A stretch of 54,491 nucleotides of DNA from Planctomycetota bacterium (GTDB lineage: Bacteria > Planctomycetota > UBA1135 > GCA-002748355). How positions within the stretch are numbered: position 1 is the stretch's first letter; each line of letters starts with the position of its first letter. Shown here one piece after another: positions 25,918 to 35,004 of this stretch. The notes under the pieces are model-generated. The model was not told where the DNA came from and searched no databases. It worked only from the letters and a program-made list of their open reading frames with translations. Both the position numbers and the translations under genes were made by a program. The stretch spans positions 1 to 54,491 of the forward strand of contig DROQ01000216.1 of the NCBI GenBank assembly GCA_011321845.1, written 5' to 3'.

Positions 25918-26075
25918 ATTCCCTGCCATTGTTTCCCTCAAGGAGTTTCCCATGCACAACGAAAAGATGCTTTTTGGCGTCGGCGCCTGAACCGACGCCA
26001 AAAAGCTTCTGTTAGTCTTTCTCCGAACCGTTCGGAGTCCCGACCAACAGGTCCCACCGTTGTGCTCTCCTTCTA
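25884..26075 (-). ncRNA. Candidate structured RNA with three-way junction and intrinsic terminator
   Basis: Read on the minus strand, an outer stem (26058-26065 with 25954-25961, GCACAACG/CGTTGTGC, plus 26067-26071 with 25941-25945) closes over two arms. Arm 1 pairs 26042-26050 with 26009-26017 and contains an inner 7-bp hairpin (26021-26037). Arm 2 is a perfect 15-bp stem (25969-25983 with 25992-26006). One pair in arm 1 is G-U on the minus strand but A-C on the plus strand, supporting the minus strand. About 40 nt later comes a perfect terminator. No known RNA family is recognised. It could be a free RNA or a leader of the peptidase gene. Confidence 0.6.
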
Positions 26076-26280
26076 GCGACTTGCGTGCCAAAGAGGGCCT
26101 TGGGGAGGCGGGAATTGCCCATAAATCTTCTCTCTTTTCTCAAGCCTTTGAAAGTAAAGGGCTTAGTTGCCCCCTTTCTCTCTCGGCAAAGGCCAAAACG
26201 AAGGGCGGAGGAGAAGATTCCTTCTTTTATTGAGGAACTCTTCCTTTCATCTCAGAGGGCGGCGACGGTTGCCGGACGTT

Positions 26281-27135
26281 CTACTGTCGGATTTCCGTCG
26301 GATTTCCGTCAGTCTCCTCCCTCTTGGCTTCCTCCCAGAGAGAGTCCATCTCCTCCAGGCTTGCTTGGGGGAGCTCCGTACCGAGTTTTTCTTCGATGTA
26401 CCGGAACCTTCGGCTGAATCGGGAAATGGTCTTTCTCAGAGCGGCTTCGGGATCGATGTCCACCTGCCTGGCAAGGTTGACGACCGAAAAGAGGACATCT
26501 CCGAGTTCATGCTCGAGGCGTTGCCTGTCGGGGTTCTTCTTGGAAAGTTCCTCTTCGAGCTCGCCCAGTTCCTCCCGGCATTTGGCGACCGGACCCTCGA
26601 TGTCGGGCCACTCAAAGCCAACCCGGGCCGCCTTGTTCCCTACGCGATAGGCGCGGAGCAGGGCCGGGAGCTTCTCCGGGACCCCATCCAGGACCGAAGG
26701 ATTGGGTGTCCCCTTTGGACCCTGGGCTTTTTTCGAGGCCCGCTCGCTCTGCTTGACTTTTTCCCAGCGGAGGAGGGCTTCTTTGCCCGTTTGGGCTTTT
26801 TCGTCCCCGAAGACATGGGGATGGCGGCGGATGAGCTTGGCGCAGATCCCCTCTCCGATCTCCCTCAGGTCGAAACGTCCCTCGTCTTGGGCGATCCGAG
26901 CGACGAGGAAGAGGTTCATGAGCAGGTCCCCCAGCTCCTCCTGGATCTCCCCGTCTCCTTTCTGTTCCAGGGCTTCGATGACTTCGTAGGCCTCTTCGAG
27001 GATCGGGCCGGTCATCGAGGCAAAGGTTTGTTCCCTGTCCCAGGGGCAACCATTTTTCGCCCGGAGTCGGTCGATGATGCGGATAAGCTCTCCCAGCGCT
27101 TGGAGCCTGGGGTCCTGTGGATTTTCTGGCTTCAT
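26281..27135 (-). CDS. mazG: MazG nucleoside triphosphate pyrophosphohydrolase
   Basis: The protein is 284 aa. It has two MazG domains, as in the long form from E. coli. The first has GCPWDREQT at residues 29-37, EEAYEVIEA near 47 and EELGDLLMN near 66, the metal-binding acidic set. The second has CREELGELEEEL near 180 and LEHELGDVLFSVVNLAR near 205. It hydrolyses NTPs/dNTPs to monophosphate and pyrophosphate, cleaning the nucleotide pool. The ATG at 27135 matches the family start; a longer frame adds 23 residues without support. The long 3' gap to the RNA candidate is otherwise empty. Confidence 0.9.
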   Translation of the reverse strand: MKPENPQDPRLQALGELIRIIDRLRAKNGCPWDREQTFASMTGPILEEAYEVIEALEQKGDGEIQEELGDLLMNLFLVARIAQDEGRFDLREIGEGICAKLIRRHPHVFGDEKAQTGKEALLRWEKVKQSERASKKAQGPKGTPNPSVLDGVPEKLPALLRAYRVGNKAARVGFEWPDIEGPVAKCREELGELEEELSKKNPDRQRLEHELGDVLFSVVNLARQVDIDPEAALRKTISRFSRRFRYIEEKLGTELPQASLEEMDSLWEEAKREETDGNPTEIRQ

Positions 27136-27210
27136 GCGATTCTTATCCCAGAAAGACGGAGGCCCTTCCAGGGCCTGGATCCTGTCGAAATTTGGAGGAC
27201 CCACTCGATC

Positions 27211-27288
27211 GTAGGGAACGCCTCCAGGCGTTTCATGTAGAAAACCCCTCCAGGGGTTTTAAGTAGGAAACGTCTCCAGGCGTTTCCA
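27211..27288. repeat. Three 26-nt tandem units, each forming a hairpin with compensatory changes
   Basis: Units at 27211-27236, 27237-27262 and 27263-27288 all start GTAG and carry a hairpin around a TCC(A) loop. Stem sequences differ but stay paired: AACGCC/GGCGTT, AACCCC/GGGGTT and AACGTC/GGCGTT (one wobble). It lies between divergent mazG and the DUF547 lipoprotein gene. Confidence 0.85.
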
Positions 27289-27308
27289 ATCCCAAAACGA
27301 GGTCAAGA

Positions 27309-28145
27309 ATGAACCATCACTTATTACGGTCCACAGCAATCGGTTTCCTCCCCATCCTAGGATTACTCACTTTGACCACCCTCCTAGGCTGCCAAGACCA
27401 AACTGGATCCCTCAGCAGCGGTCAAGGACCAAGCTCCCGTCCCTCCTCGAGACCAGCCCCAAAAACCAAGCGGCTTCCCGACACCAAGGGTTTCGACGCC
27501 CTCCTGCATCGCATCGTCAAGAAGGGGAAAGTCGATTACGCCTCCCTCCAAAAAGACCACAAGCAATTGGACGCCTTCCTCGAGTCCCTCTCCAAGGCCA
27601 ACCTCGAAGGAGCGAGCAAGGAGGAGCAGCTTGTGTTCTGGATCAACGCCTACAACGCCGGCTGCCTCAAGCTGGTCCTCGACCACATCCTCGGGCGTGG
27701 TCCCATGGGCCGGGACCTCGAGGGGGTTCTCAAAGTCGCCGGCTTCTTCAAAAAGCGGGAGATCAAGGTGGCCGGTTCCCTGCTCAGCCTCGATGCAATC
27801 GAGACGAATGGGCGCAAACTCGGAGACCCCAGGATCCACTTCGCGGTGAACTGCGCCTCGGTTTCCTGTCCTCCGATCCGAGAGGCGGCATGGGTCGTGG
27901 ATGGGTTGGATGAGGCCTTGACCCGGGCCACCGAGCGCTACCTTGCCTCTCCCCAAGGGCTCCAGATCACCAAGGACGGAGTCCGGATCTCCAAGATCTT
28001 TCAGTGGTACCAAAAGGATTTCGGTGGGCTCAAGGGAGTGCGAGCCTTTCTCATGCGCTATGCCCCCAAAGCGGCCAAGGAGAAGCTGGCCGGATCCATC
28101 GACTGGTTGGAGTATGACTGGTCTCTGAATCGATGGTCGAAGTAG
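27309..28145 (+). CDS. DUF547-domain lipoprotein
   Basis: The protein is 278 aa. The N-terminal signal ends in the lipobox LLGC (Cys near residue 28), followed by a Ser/Pro-rich linker. The DUF547 core shows VDYASLQKDHKQLDAFLESL near 75, EEQLVFWINAYNAGCLKLVL near 104, RIHFAVNCASVSCPPIREAA near 175 and ISKIFQWYQKDFGG near 226. The Cys and His in the VNCAS block are conserved in the family. Function of the family is not established; it is mostly found anchored on the outside of the inner or outer membrane. Confidence 0.83.
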   Translation: MNHHLLRSTAIGFLPILGLLTLTTLLGCQDQTGSLSSGQGPSSRPSSRPAPKTKRLPDTKGFDALLHRIVKKGKVDYASLQKDHKQLDAFLESLSKANLEGASKEEQLVFWINAYNAGCLKLVLDHILGRGPMGRDLEGVLKVAGFFKKREIKVAGSLLSLDAIETNGRKLGDPRIHFAVNCASVSCPPIREAAWVVDGLDEALTRATERYLASPQGLQITKDGVRISKIFQWYQKDFGGLKGVRAFLMRYAPKAAKEKLAGSIDWLEYDWSLNRWSK

Positions 28146-28172
28146 GGCCCCGCCTCTGGCAGACTTCCGGGC

Positions 28173-28946
28173 ATGGAACGAAACATTCTGTCCTGGAACG
28201 TGAATGGGCTGCGCGCGGTCCATAAAAAAGGCTTCCTCGAGTGGCTCCATGCCGAAGCTCCCGATGTCCTCTTGCTTCAGGAGATCAAGGGGCGGGCCGA
28301 GGACTTTCCAAAAGCACTCCGCGAGATCGATGGCTATGTGATCCGCTTCCATCCCGCCAGGCGAAGAGGCTACAGCGGGGTCGCGATCCTTTCCCGCGAG
28401 GAGCCGGACGAGTGGATCGAAGGCCTGGGAGACCCGGAGTACGATGACGAGGGAAGGTTGCTCTCCGCCCGCTTCGGGGATGTCCTGGTCTCCTCCGCCT
28501 ATTTCCCCAACTCCCAAGAGGGTGGCAAGCGCCTGCCCTATCGGCTCGGTTTCGGGGAGGCTCTTCTCCGTTTCTATGAGGAACAACAGTCTCTGGGCCG
28601 CAAAATTCTGGTTGGCGGAGATTTCAATGTTTCCCACCGGGAGATCGATCTCGCCAGGCCCAAGCAGAACACCAAGAACCCCGGCTTCCTTCCCGAGGAG
28701 AGGGAGTGGTTCCAAGGGTTTCTGGACAGGGGCTACCACGACACCTTCCGGGAAGAGAATCCTGGTAAGGAAGGATGCTATTCCTGGTGGAGTTATCGGG
28801 CCGGGGCCCGGGCCCGCAATGTGGGATGGCGCCTGGATTACTTTTGCTGCGACGCCCCCCTGCGGCCTAAGGTGGGCGAGGCCCGGATCCTCCCCGAGGT
28901 GATGGGTTCGGATCACTGTCCGGTTGGGATCAAGGTAGACACATGA
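28173..28946 (+). CDS. xth: Exodeoxyribonuclease III (AP endonuclease)
   Basis: The protein is 257 aa, the normal length. It cleaves DNA at abasic sites and removes 3' blocks in base excision repair. Conserved residues: SWNVNGLRA (Asn9, Asn11), LLLQEIKG (Glu37), the central GGDFNVSHREIDLARPK near 149 with the catalytic Asp/Asn pair, and GSDHCPVG at the C-terminus with the catalytic His. A WWSYR block near 207 is also typical. Its stop overlaps the start of the SLC13 transporter by 4 nt (ATGA), which is an unusual partner. Confidence 0.92.
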   Translation: MERNILSWNVNGLRAVHKKGFLEWLHAEAPDVLLLQEIKGRAEDFPKALREIDGYVIRFHPARRRGYSGVAILSREEPDEWIEGLGDPEYDDEGRLLSARFGDVLVSSAYFPNSQEGGKRLPYRLGFGEALLRFYEEQQSLGRKILVGGDFNVSHREIDLARPKQNTKNPGFLPEEREWFQGFLDRGYHDTFREENPGKEGCYSWWSYRAGARARNVGWRLDYFCCDAPLRPKVGEARILPEVMGSDHCPVGIKVDT

Positions 28947-30343
28947 AACCGAAGAGTGGCAGAGTTCAGGTCTTGGGCCTTTGGCTGGGTCCCATCCTTG
29001 CTCTCGCCACCTTCGCAGGCTGCTCCCTCTCCGGCCTGAATCCCAAGGCCTCCCTGACTGCCGGGATCACCATGCTCTGTGCCGTCTGGTGGATCCTTGA
29101 GCCCATCCCCATTCCCGTCACCTCTTTGATCCCCTTCGCCCTCTTTCCTGTTGCCGGGGTCCTGGATCACAAGACGGTTGCGACCGCCTATGGACACCAC
29201 CTGATTCTCCTGTTGATGGGCGGGTTCCTGCTCTCGACCGCAATGGAGAGCAGCGGCGCCCACCGGCGGGTCGCCATGACCATGCTCAAGGTCTTTGGAG
29301 GCCGCAGCCGCAGGCGGGTCGTCGCCGGCTTCATGGTGGCCTGCGCCCTCTGCTCCATGTGGATCTCCAACACAGCCACCGTCCTGATGATGATTCCCGT
29401 GGCGGGGGCGATCCTGGAGCAGGACGAGGATGAGAGCTTTGTCCGGGCGCTCCTCTTGGGCCTCGCCTATTCGGCGAGCATCGGCGGGATGGGGACCCTG
29501 GTCGGGACGCCTCCCAACATCGTCTTCTCCGGGGTCTACCGTGAGGAAACGGGGGTGGAGGTTGGTTTCGCCTCCTGGATGGTGATCGGGATCCCGGTGG
29601 TGGTCGTGCTGCTCCCCATGGCCTGGTTCTTCCTCACCCGCAAGCTCAGCCGAGGCCGCGAGCTGCGGATCCCCGAGCTTGGACGCGCCAGGAAAAAAGA
29701 AAAGCGTGTCCTCCTCGTCTTCGCCTGGACCATCCTCCTCTGGGTGACGCGCTCCGCGCCCTTTGGGGGTTGGAGCCATCTCCTGGGGATGCCTGGAGTG
29801 GGGGACAGCAGCATCGCTCTCCAGTCGGTCATCCTGATGTTTTTGATCCCGGACGGGGAGGGAGAGCATCTCCTCGAGTGGGAGACGGCCAAGAAGATCC
29901 CCTGGGGGCTCCTCCTCCTCTTTGGAGGCGGGATCGCCATTGCGAGGGCTTTCATGGCTTCGGGCCTCTCCGATGCCCTGGGGCAGGGGCTCTCGGGCCT
30001 GGCGGAGCTTCCCGCCTTTTGGATGACCCTCCTCCTTTGCCTCAGCGTCACTTTTTTGACGGAGGTGACCAGCAACACCGCTACCACGACCCTCCTGATG
30101 CCCGTTCTGGCCGCGGCGGCCAAGGCGGCTTCCATCGAGCCGGCCCTCCTGATGGTGCCCGCCACCCTCTCGGCGAGCTGTGCCTTTATGCTTCCGGTGG
30201 CAACGGCCCCAAACGCCATCGTCTTTGGAACAGGGAAGGTCTCCACCAAGGAGATGGCCCGGGCGGGACTCTTTCTCAATCTGTTCTTCGCCCTGGTCCT
30301 GGCCCTGCTCTCCCTCGTCCTGGTCCCTCTCGTCTTCGGTTGA
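28943..30343 (+). CDS. SLC13/DASS-family sodium:dicarboxylate (anion) symporter
   Basis: The protein is 466 aa with about 11 membrane segments. It takes up dicarboxylates or similar anions with sodium. The two SNT motifs that bind Na+ and carboxylate are visible: MWISNTATVLMMIPV near residue 137 and TEVTSNTATTTLLMPV near 374. The family signature APNAIVFGTG is near 420. The ATG overlaps the exonuclease stop. The substrate cannot be set by sequence alone. Confidence 0.9.
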   Translation: MKPKSGRVQVLGLWLGPILALATFAGCSLSGLNPKASLTAGITMLCAVWWILEPIPIPVTSLIPFALFPVAGVLDHKTVATAYGHHLILLLMGGFLLSTAMESSGAHRRVAMTMLKVFGGRSRRRVVAGFMVACALCSMWISNTATVLMMIPVAGAILEQDEDESFVRALLLGLAYSASIGGMGTLVGTPPNIVFSGVYREETGVEVGFASWMVIGIPVVVVLLPMAWFFLTRKLSRGRELRIPELGRARKKEKRVLLVFAWTILLWVTRSAPFGGWSHLLGMPGVGDSSIALQSVILMFLIPDGEGEHLLEWETAKKIPWGLLLLFGGGIAIARAFMASGLSDALGQGLSGLAELPAFWMTLLLCLSVTFLTEVTSNTATTTLLMPVLAAAAKAASIEPALLMVPATLSASCAFMLPVATAPNAIVFGTGKVSTKEMARAGLFLNLFFALVLALLSLVLVPLVFG

Positions 30344-30476
30344 GCGCATTCCCCTGGGGAAGGGGCTTTGAGGGCATGGCCCATGGGGTATCCTTGGGAG
30401 GGGGCTTGCCATCTCTCCTCTCTCGATTTCTCTTCCATCGGCCTCTTCTTATGGCTTCTTCTCGGATGATTCCTCC

Positions 30477-31784
30477 ATGGGCAAAGTCCAAATGCGTATT
30501 CCGATCTCTCTGGCCCTCGGCCTCCTGTCCTGCCTGAGCTTCGCCAACCGGGGTCGTGCCCAGCTCGGCAAGTTCCTTGGAAATCCCTCCTGGCCCTCGG
30601 GGAGTCATCGCCTCGACGTGCAATCAGCGCTCAAGACCGCGACCGGCCTCGACTATGACGGAGTGCTGGGCTGCGCCAAGGACGCGGCGGGCAATCTCTG
30701 GCTGAGCGCGCGGCGCGCGACAGACGGCAAGTTCACGACCCCGCATAAACTTTTCAGACTGGATAAGACGGGCAAGCTCACTGGGACCTTCGACCAGCCG
30801 GTCGTGACCAAGGCTTCTCCCTGGGGTATCCGTGACCTCGCCTACGATGGCAGTCGTTACCTCTATGGGGGCCTGGAGATTTCGGTGAGCGGGGGGCGCG
30901 TCTTCGCCTTTGATACCAAGAACGGGATCTGGAACGCGAGCAAGGATTTCCTGATCCCTTCCCAGCTCAGCTTCAGCACGATCCGCGCCCTGGCCTACGA
31001 CCCTGCCGGGGATGGAGGAAAGGGCTCGCTCTGGACCAGCGACTGGGACGGCCCCATCCTCGAGTTCTCCAGGACCGGCAAGGTGCTCCGAACCTTTGCT
31101 GGGATCCAGGGGGATTGCTTCGGCGCGGCCTACCATCCACTCCGCAAGACGATCTGGTTCTTCGGGCAGTCCGGATGCAAGTCTCCCCAATGGCGCTCCT
31201 GGGTGGTCGCACGGGAGTTCGATCCCAGCACGGGCAAGGCCAGTGGGTTGATGGTACTGGGGGATCCCTTCCCCTTCGCGCGGACCTTTGGCGGCAAGGC
31301 AGGTGGGATGGAGTTTTTTCAAGAGGGCAAAACTCTCGGGCTGGCCATGGTCCAGCAGGCCGAGTTCGACCACGTGGTCCAGCTGAACGGGCGCTTCGAC
31401 ACAGTCCCGAGCAGCGGAGGGCGTTGCCTCCTGGATGGGGGGCCGGCCATCATCGGCAACAGCAATTTCCAGATGAAGCTTGTGGGGGGAGCCCCGGGTT
31501 TCGCCCTCCTGATGATCGGGCTCAAGGAGACCAATGTTTCCGTGGGGTTGCCCACCTTCAAGACCGGTTCCCGGCTTTTCGTGGATCTCAACCTGGGCTT
31601 TCTCGGCGGCGTTCTTCCGGTTTCGGCTGGAGTCGCGACAGCCCCCGCGCCGATCCCTCTACTAAGCAGCCTCAAGGGCTTGGATCTTGTTTTTCAGTGG
31701 GTCGAAATCCCAGTGGTCGGGGGCAAGCCTCTTTTCCCCTTCTTCAGTTCTCGCGGCGGCGTGTTCTCGATCCACAATGGCTGA
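30477..31784 (+). CDS. Secreted protein with propeller-like repeats and shared C-terminal module
   Basis: The protein is 435 aa. A signal peptide ends near residue 28 (SFANRGRAQ). Residues 30-310 have repeats like a beta-propeller: YDGVLGCAKDAAGNLWLSAR, WGIRDLAYDGSRYLYGGLE, STIRALAYDP, DCFGAAYHPLRKTIWFFG. The last 110 residues (LFVDLNLGFLGG, PIPLLSSLKGLDLVFQWVEI) fit the C-terminal module of the secreted proteins at 17085 and 33880. An in-frame ATG 15 nt later is an alternative start. It is followed after 9 nt by the pentaheme cytochrome gene, so they are probably in one transcript. Confidence 0.68.
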   Translation: MGKVQMRIPISLALGLLSCLSFANRGRAQLGKFLGNPSWPSGSHRLDVQSALKTATGLDYDGVLGCAKDAAGNLWLSARRATDGKFTTPHKLFRLDKTGKLTGTFDQPVVTKASPWGIRDLAYDGSRYLYGGLEISVSGGRVFAFDTKNGIWNASKDFLIPSQLSFSTIRALAYDPAGDGGKGSLWTSDWDGPILEFSRTGKVLRTFAGIQGDCFGAAYHPLRKTIWFFGQSGCKSPQWRSWVVAREFDPSTGKASGLMVLGDPFPFARTFGGKAGGMEFFQEGKTLGLAMVQQAEFDHVVQLNGRFDTVPSSGGRCLLDGGPAIIGNSNFQMKLVGGAPGFALLMIGLKETNVSVGLPTFKTGSRLFVDLNLGFLGGVLPVSAGVATAPAPIPLLSSLKGLDLVFQWVEIPVVGGKPLFPFFSSRGGVFSIHNG

Positions 31785-31793
31785 GGGTATCGA

Positions 31794-33518
31794 ATGATGA
31801 AAGCAATCTCTTCGCGCATCTTCCTGGGGCTTCTGCCCTTGGGCCTCGGGCTTTTCCTGGGGATGAGCCCCAGCCCCACTCCCTTGCACAGAGTCCAGGG
31901 TGGTCAGCCAGCCGGGCTGCAATCCAAGTTCCTGAACTCCACCTCCTGCGCCTCCTGCCATTCCAACGCTCCACTCGCCACTGCGATGCGCGACAGCAAG
32001 AGCCGTCCCTTGGGCCAGTACGACCTCTGGCGATCCTCGATGATGGCCAACGCCTCCCGCGACCCCCTCTGGCGGGCGGTCGTCTCGGCCGAGATCCAGG
32101 CGACTCCCTCCAGGAAGGCCGACATCGAAGCCAAGTGCATGCGCTGCCACGCACCCATGGAGTCCAATGACTTTCATGGGGATACCGACGCCAGGATGAG
32201 CCTCTCCATGCTGGATGACGCAAACGACCCCCGGAATCCGCTTGCGCGCGACGGTGCTTCTTGCACCGTTTGCCACCAAATCCTCCCCGACAACTTGGGC
32301 AAGGCCAGCTCCTACACCGGCAAATTCCACATTGGGCCGAGCAAACAAATTTTCGGGCCCCACGCCAATCCCGCCGTGCAACAGATGCAGATGAGGACCG
32401 GTTATGTCCCTGCCAAAGGCAGCCACATCAACAAGTCCGGACTCTGCGCGACCTGCCACACGGTGATGACCAACACCCTCGACAAGAACGGCAAGGCCAC
32501 CGGCAGCTCCCTTCCCGAGCAGACTCCCTACCTGGAGTGGCGCAATTCCATCTTCAACAAAGAGGTCCAGAACCCCGGCCCCTCCGCCCAAAGTTGCCAG
32601 GACTGCCACCTCCCCTCCAAGGACGTGGAGGGCAATTCCATTTCGACAAGGATTGCGAGGAATCCCGGAGGACGGGACTATCCCTTCCTCTCGAGTCGCG
32701 CGCCCTTTGGGCGACACATCCTGGTGGGTGGGAACACGTTACTCCCCGAGATTTTCCGGGACAACGCGCAAGCCCTCGGGGTCCTGGCTCCGGCGGCCGC
32801 CTTCAACGCGACCATCGCCGCCGCCAAGAACCAGCTCCAAAAACGCACTGCCAAGCTCAGTATCCAGGGACTGACCCGTGTCGGGAGCGACCTCCAATTC
32901 CGAGTCCGCGTCGAAAACCTCGCGGGGCATAAGTTCCCCTCAGCCTACCCCTCCCGGAGAGCCTGGCTCAAGGTTCGCGTTCTCGACAAGGACAATCAGC
33001 AGGTCTTCCTCTCCGGGGGCTACGACGGGATCGGAAGGATCCTTGGTGCCGGTGGCAAGGTCCTCCCCGAGGAGAAGGCCGGCGGCCCCTTCTTCCCACA
33101 CCGTGACAGCATCCAAAGCTCCGGCCAGGTCCAGGTCTGGGAGAGCCTCATGGGGGACGATCAGAACAAACTGACCTTCACTCTCCTGCGGGGCGCCAAG
33201 TATCTCAAGGACAACCGCATTCTCCCCAAGGGTTGGAAGCCGAACCATCCCGACGCCCCTTTGACCAGGCCCATTGGGATTGGATCGGATGCCAACTTTG
33301 TCGGCGGCCAGGACGAAGTCTCTTTCAAGCTTTCCGCTCCCAGCGCATCGGGACCCTACAAGATCGAAGTCTCCTTGCTCTATCAGACCTTAGGGAATCG
33401 CTTCGCGGAGGAACTCTTCCAAGTGCAAACCCCCGAAGTCGCGGCCTTCAAGAGCTATTGGAGCAAAGCCTCCCGGGTCCCCGTGATCGTCGCACGGGTC
33501 TCTGCAACCAAAAACTAA
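31794..33518 (+). CDS. Pentaheme c-type cytochrome
   Basis: The protein is 574 aa with an N-terminal signal or anchor (LLPLGLGLFLGM). Five CxxCH sites bind heme: 52-56 (CASCH), 115-119 (CMRCH), 157-161 (CTVCH), 218-222 (CATCH) and 268-272 (CQDCH), with extra His residues between them as distal ligands. The region after 335 is free of hemes and beta-rich (LQFRVRVENLAGHKFPSAYP), similar to C-terminal sandwich domains in multiheme proteins that dock partners. It probably carries electrons in the periplasm or at the surface. It follows a secreted propeller-like protein. Confidence 0.85.
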   Translation: MMKAISSRIFLGLLPLGLGLFLGMSPSPTPLHRVQGGQPAGLQSKFLNSTSCASCHSNAPLATAMRDSKSRPLGQYDLWRSSMMANASRDPLWRAVVSAEIQATPSRKADIEAKCMRCHAPMESNDFHGDTDARMSLSMLDDANDPRNPLARDGASCTVCHQILPDNLGKASSYTGKFHIGPSKQIFGPHANPAVQQMQMRTGYVPAKGSHINKSGLCATCHTVMTNTLDKNGKATGSSLPEQTPYLEWRNSIFNKEVQNPGPSAQSCQDCHLPSKDVEGNSISTRIARNPGGRDYPFLSSRAPFGRHILVGGNTLLPEIFRDNAQALGVLAPAAAFNATIAAAKNQLQKRTAKLSIQGLTRVGSDLQFRVRVENLAGHKFPSAYPSRRAWLKVRVLDKDNQQVFLSGGYDGIGRILGAGGKVLPEEKAGGPFFPHRDSIQSSGQVQVWESLMGDDQNKLTFTLLRGAKYLKDNRILPKGWKPNHPDAPLTRPIGIGSDANFVGGQDEVSFKLSAPSASGPYKIEVSLLYQTLGNRFAEELFQVQTPEVAAFKSYWSKASRVPVIVARVSATKN

Positions 33519-33879
33519 GGGGCTAATGCGTTAAGGGCTTTAGGGGACAGTGTCTTTCCCTGGGAAGTTCCAGCTGGGAAATCCGTCCCCACCCCCTTTT
33601 GTGTGGGGAAAAAAACAATGCCCGGGAAAGCGTCAAGAGGGGAGGGGCCGGGGGAGGATTCCGGGGAAGGCCTGAAATGTGGCCGAAAAAAAACAGGCGC
33701 CTCCGAATTCTCCTTTTCACAAAGGTGTTATGCTCTCCTGCTCAGGGCAACCTGAATCCAAGTTCGTTCGTTGTGTTTCCTTCTTGCTGTCCCAGGAGCG
33801 TTCCCCTTTTTCACCAATTGGGTGAATCCCGCGGGATGGGGAAGGGCTACTACCCTTGTCGACTCCTAGGGAGAATCCA
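33519..33879 (+). other. Non-coding leader region before secreted protein gene
   Basis: 361 nt without a convincing gene. It is richer in A and T tracts than its surroundings and must hold the promoter of the next gene, but I see no clear -35/-10 pair. No repeat or strong hairpin is apparent. Confidence 0.5.
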
Positions 33880-34914
33880 ATGTGTAAGACTCTCATTCTC
33901 AGTTCCCTTGTTCTGATTACGACTGGTCTCGCCGCCCAAAGTTCCACAGTTCCATCTGGTTACGATTCGAGCGAAGGCGAGTCCTATCAGCGCTATCTCT
34001 TAGGTTACACCCCTGCCCGCCAGCAGAGTTTCTACCTTCCCAAGGCCACTGGTTGGACAGGTCCCAAAGTCATCAAAAGCCTATGGATGCGTGCAGATGG
34101 GGCCTGGTCCCAGGGCATTGCTTTCAAGTGTGACATCATGGTCGAAGTTTCCAGTAAGGGGATCGCTACTGATCCCAAAAAAACCAGCCCCTTCTGGAAC
34201 AAGAACCATGGAACGGACAAGAAGATCTTTATGAAAAAGAAGTCCTATAACATCCCCTCCTTCACCCGGGTTGTGAAACCTCCTCACAAATGGATGATTG
34301 AACTCAAGGGCGATGCTCCCTTCGTCGATGCCAACAAGCAGCTCTGCGTCGACACCCGCGTCTATACCCCCAAAACCCAGAGGAACTTCTATTGGTTTGT
34401 GGATGCTGCTACTTCCAATACCTATGGCTTCTACCGGACCTATGGGGCGGCTTGCAACCCGAGCAATTTCTACAACTATGCTTCTGGGTATAACAGGCGC
34501 TTTACCCTTCGGACCTATGGCTATGCGCGTCACAGGGGGGAGTTCGTCCTTTCCTGGCTCGGATCCAAGAGGCTGAATCTTTCCGTTGGAGGTGGTTGCT
34601 CCCTATACAGCAATGTAGCCATCCTGCATCCTTCCCCCGTGAAGACCACAAGCGTGAACGGGTATGCAAGCTTCATCTGGGGTGTTGTCCCTAGTTCTGC
34701 CATTGGGCTGGTTGTTTTTAGCCAAATGGCCGCAATTACGTCTTCAGGAACTCTCCGTTGGTCGCGTGGGACGGAGATTCATATCGGGTCGTCTCCCATC
34801 TACTACAACGGTTTCAGTGTCTATAACTACGCGTATGGGAGTCAGACCTTCAATCCTGACACCGGTCTCGCAAAGTTGTGGAGTTCCAGCGTCATCATCC
34901 ATGACGTGAGATAA
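33880..34914 (+). CDS. Secreted protein with shared C-terminal module
   Basis: The protein is 344 aa. The ATG at 33880 follows GGGAGAATCCA and begins a signal peptide (LILSSLVLITTGLAAQ). The mature part is beta-rich and Tyr-rich (YDSSEGESYQRYLLGYTPAR). The C-terminal 100 residues (GGGCSLYSNVAIL, then IGLVVFSQMAAI) match the module of 17085-18254. Codon use is less GC-rich than in the neighbours and the gene stands alone behind a 360-nt gap. Extracellular function unknown. Confidence 0.7.
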   Translation: MCKTLILSSLVLITTGLAAQSSTVPSGYDSSEGESYQRYLLGYTPARQQSFYLPKATGWTGPKVIKSLWMRADGAWSQGIAFKCDIMVEVSSKGIATDPKKTSPFWNKNHGTDKKIFMKKKSYNIPSFTRVVKPPHKWMIELKGDAPFVDANKQLCVDTRVYTPKTQRNFYWFVDAATSNTYGFYRTYGAACNPSNFYNYASGYNRRFTLRTYGYARHRGEFVLSWLGSKRLNLSVGGGCSLYSNVAILHPSPVKTTSVNGYASFIWGVVPSSAIGLVVFSQMAAITSSGTLRWSRGTEIHIGSSPIYYNGFSVYNYAYGSQTFNPDTGLAKLWSSSVIIHDVR

Positions 34915-34937
34915 TTCCTCCCATTCCAACCCAATGG

Positions 34938-34963
34938 AAGGGACCTAGTGAAAGAGGGTCCCT
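34938..34963. terminator. Hairpin between convergent genes
   Basis: AGGGACC and GGTCCCT pair across a 10-nt loop, 25 nt after the plus-strand stop. It has no immediate T run; a run of Ts lies about 25 nt further on. Weak terminator candidate. Confidence 0.4.
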
Positions 34964-35004
34964 GCGAGGCGAAAGCTTCTTGGCTCTTTTTTCTGGAAAA
35001 GTGT

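Noticed and set aside
25954-26065. tRNA, SRP RNA or a known riboswitch
   Set aside because: The three-arm fold lacks tRNA consensus positions, the SRP tetraloop helix and the conserved cores of the riboswitch classes I can recognise.
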